From Protonemura montana (lineage: Eukaryota > Arthropoda > Insecta > Plecoptera > Nemouridae): a DNA stretch of 64,000 nucleotides. Below are positions 56,901 through 64,000 of the stretch, piece by piece. The stretch is taken from positions 11,660,418-11,724,417 of the forward strand of contig OX387605.1 of NCBI GenBank assembly GCA_947568835.1. Reading direction: 5' to 3'. Below the pieces are notes generated by a model. It was not told the DNA's origin, searched no databases, and saw only the letters and a list, made by a program, of their open reading frames with translations. Position 1 is the first letter of the stretch. Every line of letters starts with the position of its first letter. The position numbers and the translations under genes were made by a program.

Positions 56901-59900
56901 TAACTGATAAGAGTTAAGTGGAAGAAACTGCCAGATACAGTGTCTCTTAATTGTTTCTGAAAATGAGAGGTTGGAACTAAAGGCAGAGCTGTAAGTCGAA
57001 AAACAGATACAAAATTTATTTCAGGATGTTTTCGACTCAGGCTGACAGATGGCTATGCTCAGGTAGCAACTGCCTTGCTGGCTCACCTGTCTGCAAGACC
57101 GGATCGTCAAGCTGGCTGCTCCATGTCGCAAGTGCATCTGGATCTGGCCACGACCCATCCAGGTCCCCAGCCCGAGCAAGCGTTGCAGCGTCGTCATCAG
57201 CGCAGTCCGACCAGATCGAGCTAGTGATGTTGGTACCGCTCGGAATGAACACGTGACTCTTGCTCTCTGATGAAAAAACACAGATATGAGCGTGACATGC
57301 CAATTAGCTGGGCACAACCTATGTTCTTAATCACCATTCTTGAATGACTATCAAAGGCCTCCTGGAACATCATCCACTCCCGCTCCAAACCTGTTAGCCT
57401 CCCCAAACATCCCAAACTCCTCGTCAATAACGTTAAGATAACAAACCCCCACATCTTGGCAGAGAAATTTAACAAATTCTTCGCCAAAGCAGGAAACGCC
57501 GCCGCCCCTATTATCCCTGGCGCTAATCTTTACCCAGTCCTAGCAAAGTCATCCTTAAGTCAATATTCCTATTCCATACCAATCCACCTTGCAAATCTCC
57601 CTTGCAACCCGCTTCCTCCACAACAAACACTCCAGCGGACTAGATGAGTTCTCCGGTTCACTCATAGCCAGCAACGTACACCTCCTAACCGACCCCCTCA
57701 CCCTCATCATTAATAGCTCCTTCACCTCCAGCTTATTCCCCACCAAACTCAAACCAGCTCTCATCCCAATCTACAAGAAGGGAGAAAAGTCAAAAATTGA
57801 CCAATATAGGCCCATCTCCCTCCTCACCACAATGTCCAAACTCACCGAAAAAATCGTGCTCTCCCGACTTCTTTCCTTCCTAAACTCCCACAACATCCTC
57901 GCAGACTGCCAACACGGCTTCCAGAGAAATAAATTCACCATCACAGACATCTTCCAATTCCTCTCTACCACTGCCCCTTGAAAAAGGCAATCAGGCACTA
58001 TGACTCTTTTATGATCTTAGCAAAGCCTTCGACACCATCAACCACTCCCTCCTCTCCAAACTCCAGTCCCAAGGGATCCGAGGAACCACTAACGAGTGGA
58101 TTTCCCCATTCCTCTGCGACCGCACCCAAGTTGTTCGTATAAACTCCTCAACCCCCTGCAAACCCCCCTCCTACTTTCCCTCCACTACGTCAACGACCTT
58201 CCCCAACTTAAAACTCAGGGCTCCTTTTCCAATTTGCAGCTGACGCAACCCACCTCCTCACCAACCTACCAGCTCCCTCACCCAAGCTGCAAACTCCCAA
58301 AAATTGATTATCTCATCCTATTACTTAAGCAACCAACTAGCCCTACAGCAGGCAAAGTCCACCTTCATTAACTTCCACGCTATGACAAACTCCCCCGACT
58401 ACTCCCCCCCTCATCCGAGTCAACAGTAAAAGAATTCCCAGTGCCCTCTCGACAAAATTCCTTGGCATCCACCCCCAAACCTAGACTGGTCACTATATGT
58501 TCAAAAAACCCTCTCCAAAATCAAAACCACTTGCTTCCTCCTCCGCTAACAAAATAATATTGTCAACCCACACACTGTCAAACTAGTTTATCATGTACAT
58601 CTACACTCACACCTATCCTATGGCCTCTTTTTCTGAGGCACCTCCCCCCAAGCAAAAAGAATCTTTATTGCCCAAAAACAAGCGGTCCGTACCATTGCAG
58701 GAGCATCCCACCATAAGACATGCAAACCTCTCTTCATAACTTTAAAAATCCTTACCCTCACCTGCACCCTCATTCAAATCGCAAGCACCCTAGTTAGATC
58801 CCACCCTGGCCTATTTCCACCTAACTACTCCGTTTACTCCCACGCAATGAGGAATTACATGAAATCCGAGCCCTCCCCCACAAAACCACACTTTTTGAAC
58901 ACAGCCCCCCATACCTTTGTACCAAAATCCACAATCACCTTCCCGCCCTCATTAAAGACTCCCCTACCTGCAGCTCCTTTGACTCTAAACTGCGTTTCTT
59001 CCTTCTCAACAACCCCTTCTACTCCCTTGATGAATATTACCTATCTAGTATTGTGCAACATGTCATTTGCAAAACTGTCATCTGTAAATATGTGAATCTC
59101 TTTTAACAAAACCAATTATTATTATTTCTATTATACTTTACTTTAATAAATATTATATGCCTATATTATCGATAACCTGCCGTTGCCCACACTTGTATAC
59201 TATGTCTATACCTGTCACGGACAAAAATAAATATTACATTACATTACTCAGTGACTTGGATTTAACCTCCCCACAACACTAGAGATATTATTTTTTAAAT
59301 TACTGTTCATTTTTTATGGCCGTTCCATATTATTTTTATTTGTCATAGCTAAACACAGGCTGGAGAATATTCATCTTTATTTACAATTAAAACAATAATA
59401 TTAGAGCCACCTGAAAGGGGCAACTTACCAGGCGGTGAAACAAGCAGTGGGAAGTCGCAAGCGGGCGGTTCATCAACAGGCAGCTCTGGCTCGGGGCTCC
59501 ACAGCGCCTCGATGCTCTGGTCGAACTTGGCCATCAGCCGGGCCAGGCTAGGATCGTCGCCTTCCTCCGACTGGCGCTCGTACAGCCGTCGCGGCCACAC
59601 ACCTCTGCAACTAGACCACACAGCCTTGTAAAGCTCTGAGAGGGTATTACTTACCGTTTTTGCTACAAAGCTTCCTGGTATCACTGATATTCTGGAGGTC
59701 AAATCCAAATTTTCAGGATTCCTGTTCACTATATGCGTTGTTACTTGTGATTTGATCATTTTGATCGACAACAATTCACTACAGGTAGTATACCTTATTT
59801 CAGCAATGGTAATTCAATGACACAACAAGAAAATTATGCTAGCTTATTGGCACTGATTTTGTTCATTTTATTATCACCAAATGCAGCTACACTTTTGATT

Positions 59901-60887
59901 CTGTAATAGAAATAATTGAAGAAATGAATGACCTCAAGTATGGCTCACCTAGTGTCGTCGTCGTCAACGTTGCCCCAGGCTGTGGGGGGAGGGTCGTCTG
60001 ATGGGACGGCTCCCATTGGCTGGGGAGCTCCCGCTGGAAGGGGGGCTCCCGCCAAGGGGGGCCAGTCGCTAGCACCCCGACGGGTCGGTCGCTGCCACTC
60101 CGAGTCCGTGCTCTCCGTCAGGCTCTTGATCTCCTGCAGCTTGACGCAGAGCTCGTCCACCAGCTTCTCCATGCCGAATTGCTTTAAAAAACAAAGGCAA
60201 AGGTCATGCTCAGCTCGCTTTCTCATATTTTCAGCAACATCTTTCGATTCTGCTACATTCTTACAGGTTGCCCCTCACTACAAAAACAGAATTTTCTTCT
60301 TTAAACTTTCCAACTGAAAAATGCTTTATTGATTGCTAATGAGTATAAAATTTTTGACTGTAAGTTGCCCTTTTTGTTTTGCACTAGCACGTGCATATCC
60401 GTAAAAATGTAGTTGCCATTATTTCGAAGAGGTGATTTATTGTGCTAGTAAACAGGGTTTCCCACCAAGAACCAAGTGAATGGAAATGCAACCTACCTGG
60501 TCAGAGGCAGACATCAGGCACTCAATTGCTGCTGCGCGTCGAACGCTTTCGCAGTCCTCACGCCGCAAGCGCTTGCTGGAACCCTGGAACAAAGCAAACA
60601 GCTTGATAGAATCGTTGTCACGAAGTTATGATGCTGATAAGCTAATTGGCATTACTAGCAAAAATAAGTTACGTTCCAAAAGTCGGCTCATGCCGCATGG
60701 GTAGTGAGTTCTACCTCTTCTGCGTATACTTATTAAGGAAACAAACCTTCTCCGGGAGCGTGTCACGTCGAAGCAAACTGAGAACGTATCGAGTGTAGAC
60801 AACAGGGTCGATGCCGCGCGCCTCCAATTGCTCGTCAAGCCAGTCTTGCACGCCAGACGGCATAGCCGACAATTGCGGGTACTTCAT
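50920..60887 (-). CDS. KIAA0232-like (DUF4603) protein, 11 coding exons
   Basis: Exons (minus): 60887-60747, 60583-60497, 60181-59949, 59604-59429, 57266-57087, 56255-56089, 55839-55732, 55209-54997, 54051-53766, 52007-51762, 51215-50920. All have GT-AG borders and consistent phases, giving about 710 aa. The N-terminus matches vertebrate KIAA0232 as I remember it: VQDWLDEQLEARGID, VYTRYVLSLL, then AAAIECLMSASDQ and EKLVDELCVKLQEI. The rest is acidic with many short W-containing motifs (ALWSPEPE, SIWSD, AVWAEPED, TAWDD), and exon 10 ends in eight Asp. The vertebrate protein is about twice as long. KIAA0232 has an ATP-binding annotation but no clear molecular function. Identity is strong for the first 110 residues only. 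The last exon is supported by frame and polyA signal. Confidence 0.78.
55262..55455 (+). mobile_element. Penelope-like 3' end fragment
   Basis: About 190 bases closely match 42180-42370: GATGCATTTAGGA, TTGTTATAATTTT, TGTGGTTCTTTTGTTAT, then GTTACGAAACGTCGGGAAA and AGCATTCAAAACC. It lies in an intron of the KIAA0232-like gene and has no coding part. Confidence 0.65.
56525..56680 (+). mobile_element. Non-LTR retrotransposon C-terminal scrap
   Basis: The frame reads IPRYNTSRVISLWNALPYNL and ends ESVTIFNEIIKKVS. This is the usual end of Jockey/CR1-like ORF2 proteins (R-x-x-x-x-W-N-x-L-P...F). It lies in a KIAA0232-like intron, preceded by CTTCTTTATAT-type repeats at 56460-56530. Confidence 0.6.
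57335..59250 (+). mobile_element. C-rich non-LTR retrotransposon, 5'-truncated, decayed
   Basis: Antisense to the KIAA0232-like gene, in the intron between its exons 4 and 5. It begins in the pre-RT region (LAEKFNKFFAKAG) and continues with PALIPIYKKGEKSKIDQYRP (RT1), SLLTTMSKLTEKIVLSRLL, HGFQRNKFT, SKAFDTINHSLL, a C-terminal QKQAVRTIAGASHH motif and VLCNMSFAKLSSVNM near the stop. It ends with AATAAATATTACATTACATTAC, i.e. a polyA signal and an ATTAC tail. Several frameshifts and stops. The plus strand is strikingly C-rich and G-poor compared with everything around it. Confidence 0.82.
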
Positions 60888-62583
60888 GCTACTCCGATCT
60901 ACAAGAAAATTTCAAGAAACACATTGTGATAGAGATCGATGAGTTGATAATAGATGCCTTTATAAGTATCTAGAACTTAGGTTATCTTTAATTATGGAGA
61001 AACTTACGATGATCTACATAAAGGTTGGAAAAAATGAATTACACCAGTTTGAGATCATTTGAACAAATCTGGTCTTTTAAGTTAGAAGTTAACTTCTATT
61101 CCTATGAACTACACCACATTAAATATCTGTTGTCGTTCACATACCTCAGCATAGAAAGATATCGTCGGCAGGGGAATAAGCTTTCAAGGCCATGCCGGGA
61201 GAACGCTCACGATAAGTGTGGATCTTTGGGCTGCTGGCCAGGTCGAGATTGCAGTAAATCGTAGTCGTTGTTTGTCGTGTTGCGAGGTTATTCTTCATTG
61301 CATGTGCGTTTCTTTGTGACAGTTTCATGGTGATAGGGTGCGGAAACGGCATGGGAGACTTTACCATTGGTATAAGTGAAGTCCAAGCTTTGGGTGGAGA
61401 CAGAAGCCATATCAATCTAGCTTTTAGATGGCTGTTTCTTTAAGTCTGAAATTTTTGAGGAAGCTAGGATACTTTTATGCTAAGTTACTTAATTATAAAT
61501 TAGAAGGTTGCAGGTTGGTAGACAAGTATAGTATTTTGCTTGTAAATTGGACTTAAGATGAAATGGCAAGAAATTCCTTGGGGTTCACGCAGGGTGTATT
61601 GTTAGAAGTTTATACACACTAAAATGTTAAGTTTTGCTGGCATAAAATCTTCAGAGAAATTAAAATGTCCATCATTAGCAGAGGGTCTTCATAGCTCCAT
61701 GGTGTAGCCAATGCAAGGTCGGAAGCTATATGGGGGCTACCAGCCCATTCTAAAACTGAGAAAATAAACCTACATTAGAATTATTAAGTTTTGTACTTTC
61801 TTAGATTAAACAACATCTAGACTTGAAGGTTAAACGGTTCACAAAAAAAACGGGATTGAAGGTTGCCGTCAGATAGGTTATTTACTGCCACAATCTCACA
61901 CTGATTTTATTAGTATGAAATGCTACATTTTCTAAATATGCCCATAGATTGTAAACATTTTAAGTTCTTCAGTTTAAAACCAGTGCAGAGTAATCAGATA
62001 TCTGCAAAGCTGATGACAAATGGGTATGACTCATCATCCCAAGTGAAATAGCATGAAAATCAAGTACCTAGTAGGTAAAATAGTACAGAAATCTTTGGTG
62101 GTGGGTTTGCACTTACGTCTCATTGATAAAACAATACAAATATATATATATAAAATTAAAAAGCATTCACTGCAAGTACAAGGCAGAATTCGCATTTTCT
62201 AGCTCATGGGAACTCTCTCCTGACTTGTCAATAATGCGTCCTATGTGCCATGTCCTGGAGAAAGACAGCACTCTTGAAGGTGTTTACTGCCAAAACGATG
62301 GGATACTTTCAACAAGCCTCGAGATTGCCAACGCATCGTCATTTGTAAATAAGGACGTCAACCAAAAAAATAATAACACAAGAACTACGCAGTCCGCAGT
62401 TTCTTGCACCCAGCTTAGCCTATGCAGTGCAAGACAGCAGCAAATTGTGAAATAGCAAACTAAACGGCGCTAGTATTAGAACCCCGCTCTACTTTTATAC
62501 TTTCTTCTTAAGTTAATTACGAGATCTTAAGTTTCTTTTAATTGTAATGAGGTCATGAATAGGGTAAACAGATTGCACTCACC
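60888..62583 (-). other. First intron of the KIAA0232-like gene
   Basis: The exon carrying the start codon begins at 60898 (acceptor TTTTCTTGTAG). The donor GTGAGTGC at 62582 is the likely partner. Between them nothing coding was recognised. A short (TA)n run lies at 62139-62150, and an open frame at 62123-62455 has no recognisable content. Confidence 0.5.
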
Positions 62584-62760
62584 CAGTTTTAAACGAGAAG
62601 GGATGAAGTTACACCCCGTTCTTGGTGTCCTACAGACCCCACTGGATATTTGGGATGGCCGCCAAAGGCGTCTGCGCGCTACTGCTCGGTGATCGGCGCG
62701 TGTTTAGCACTTCCGCACCTCATGACTCAGGGGCGGTGGCTTCGACTTGGGATTGAGCAT
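62584..62760 (-). promoter_or_regulatory. 5' untranslated exon and promoter region of the KIAA0232-like gene
   Basis: A GC- and CpG-richer island compared with its AT-rich neighbours. On the minus strand it contains GGCGGCCATCCC (YY1-like, common near start sites) and ends in a good donor, ACTGG|GTGAGTGC. No ATG lies between the YY1-like element and the donor, consistent with a leader exon. The start site itself is inferred. Confidence 0.45.
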
Positions 62761-64000
62761 GAACCGAGCACATGCATGATGTTTTAACTTTTCAAAATTT
62801 TACACGAAACCCTTCTGATTTATTAGAACGTTTGCATCAAAGTTAGCATTATTGCAGAAACCAAGTTCATGTCCACTATCATTACGCTAAAAGTCAGGAA
62901 AGGGATCCCTATCAATCCAATCCTTTGCATGTTGGTTTTAATATACATATTTTTTTATTTGTAATTAATTTCATCTTTAATGGTAGTTATTCCTGTCAAA
63001 TCAGATTAGGCTCTACAGCTTTTACCGTGCAAAGCTTAATGTATTAGGAGTGGGGTTTGCAACTAAATCTACCTTCAATATTATTTATTTTACCTTTGTC
63101 ATATTACATAGAATTTCGTAAGAACTTCATCATCATTCTAGTTAACTTCATTGCAGTTTAGACCAAACCAAAGAGTGATATTTACATTTTTAACAAGAAA
63201 GGGAAATTTAAGGAACAAGGAAACGAGAACTTGTTTAATTTTGTGGAGTGATGATGTACATAATCTTGTTGTTTTTTCTCATTCCCTAGCACATGGCAAT
63301 ACTGTAGCAGAAGAAACAATGCCAAAAATTGCAGTCTATCAGCATAACACACTGTCAAGAGTTATTATCTCAATAAGTACATCTGCAACTACATTTTATT
63401 CATTTTTAATTGCACAATTTATACAAACATAAGAACCAATGCAAATAAGAACCCAACAAAGTCAATCGCAAGAAATAATTACGCTTCGCATGGATGGGTA
63501 TTTAATATTTTATTATTTACCATCCAGACTAGATCACAGCAACTGCAAAATAATCTAACCAACACAATATAAAACTAGCAAATGTTTGCTATTAATAACA
63601 ACTAAAAAAAAGGTTATCACTACTATACAATGAAACATGCAAAAACCAATTTGCAGCCATATTCTTATACAAAGCATGGGTGTCAGGTACAAAACCAGAG
63701 CAAGAACCGTTCAGGATATCCATTCTTCGGTTGTTTCTTTTGCCAGGAATCCTTTCTTTGTGCGGAACCAAATCCTTGCTCCAACGGAAGATCGGGGTTG
63801 AACAGTACATACACCAAATAAGAAATGGATTTCTATGGCATTGCTGGAAAACATTGGTCAAAAATAACTGGTCAAAAACCTCAGCCCGGAAAATGTTTTC
63901 TTACAAGAAACGCGAATGGCCTGGTTATACTTCCTTGAAAAGAAATCACTAATTGGTAGATCAGTCACATAATTGTTGTAGGAACATGATCCAATCGTTT
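62761..64000. other. Right end of window, no gene recognised
   Basis: AT-rich sequence. The open frames at 63151-63432 and 63592-63952 show no family features. Nothing else supportable was seen. Confidence 0.4.

Overview
This is nuclear DNA of a non-vertebrate animal. The genes have many exons with GT-AG introns, the background is AT-rich, and the repeats include 5S- and tRNA-derived SINEs, non-LTR retrotransposons, Penelope-like fragments, hAT- and mariner-type MITEs and a P-element-family transposase. I cannot name the phylum from sequence alone. All gene names come from remembered protein-family features, not from a database search.

Layout. 0.2-0.4 kb: a SINE. 0.6-4.9 kb (minus): carnitine O-acetyltransferase in 8 exons. 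5-10.7 kb: a repeat nest with tRNA-like and 5S-like SINE heads, two diverged copies of an LTR-like repeat and a seven-unit hairpin array whose stems covary. 10.9-14.2 kb (plus): an apparently intact 7-exon THAP-domain P-element transposase (908 aa). 16.9-22.8 kb (plus): an unrecognised low-complexity, probably nuclear protein of about 1156 aa; a mariner-like MITE lies in its last intron and a hAT-like MITE just downstream. 24.7-26 kb (minus): a truncated non-LTR element. 28.9-30.1 kb (plus): two tiny genes, a GON7-like KEOPS subunit and SWI5, possibly on one transcript. 30.9-31.7 kb: a MITE with strong palindromes. 33.1-45.2 kb (minus): complete SMC2 (condensin core ATPase, 14 exons, 1180 aa, one GC-AG intron) with several retroelement fragments in its introns. 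45.2-50.9 kb: no recognised gene. 50.9-62.6 kb (minus): an orthologue-like gene of vertebrate KIAA0232 (DUF4603), 11 coding exons, about 710 aa, with a C-rich LINE in an intron. 62.8-64 kb: nothing recognised.

The host genes do not form a pathway. CRAT buffers acetyl-CoA, SMC2 is a cell-cycle chromosome factor, SWI5 acts in homologous recombination and GON7 in tRNA t6A modification. The most distinctive signals are the covarying hairpin array at 8.2-8.5 kb, the intact P-family transposase, the GON7/SWI5 arrangement and the GC-AG intron in SMC2.
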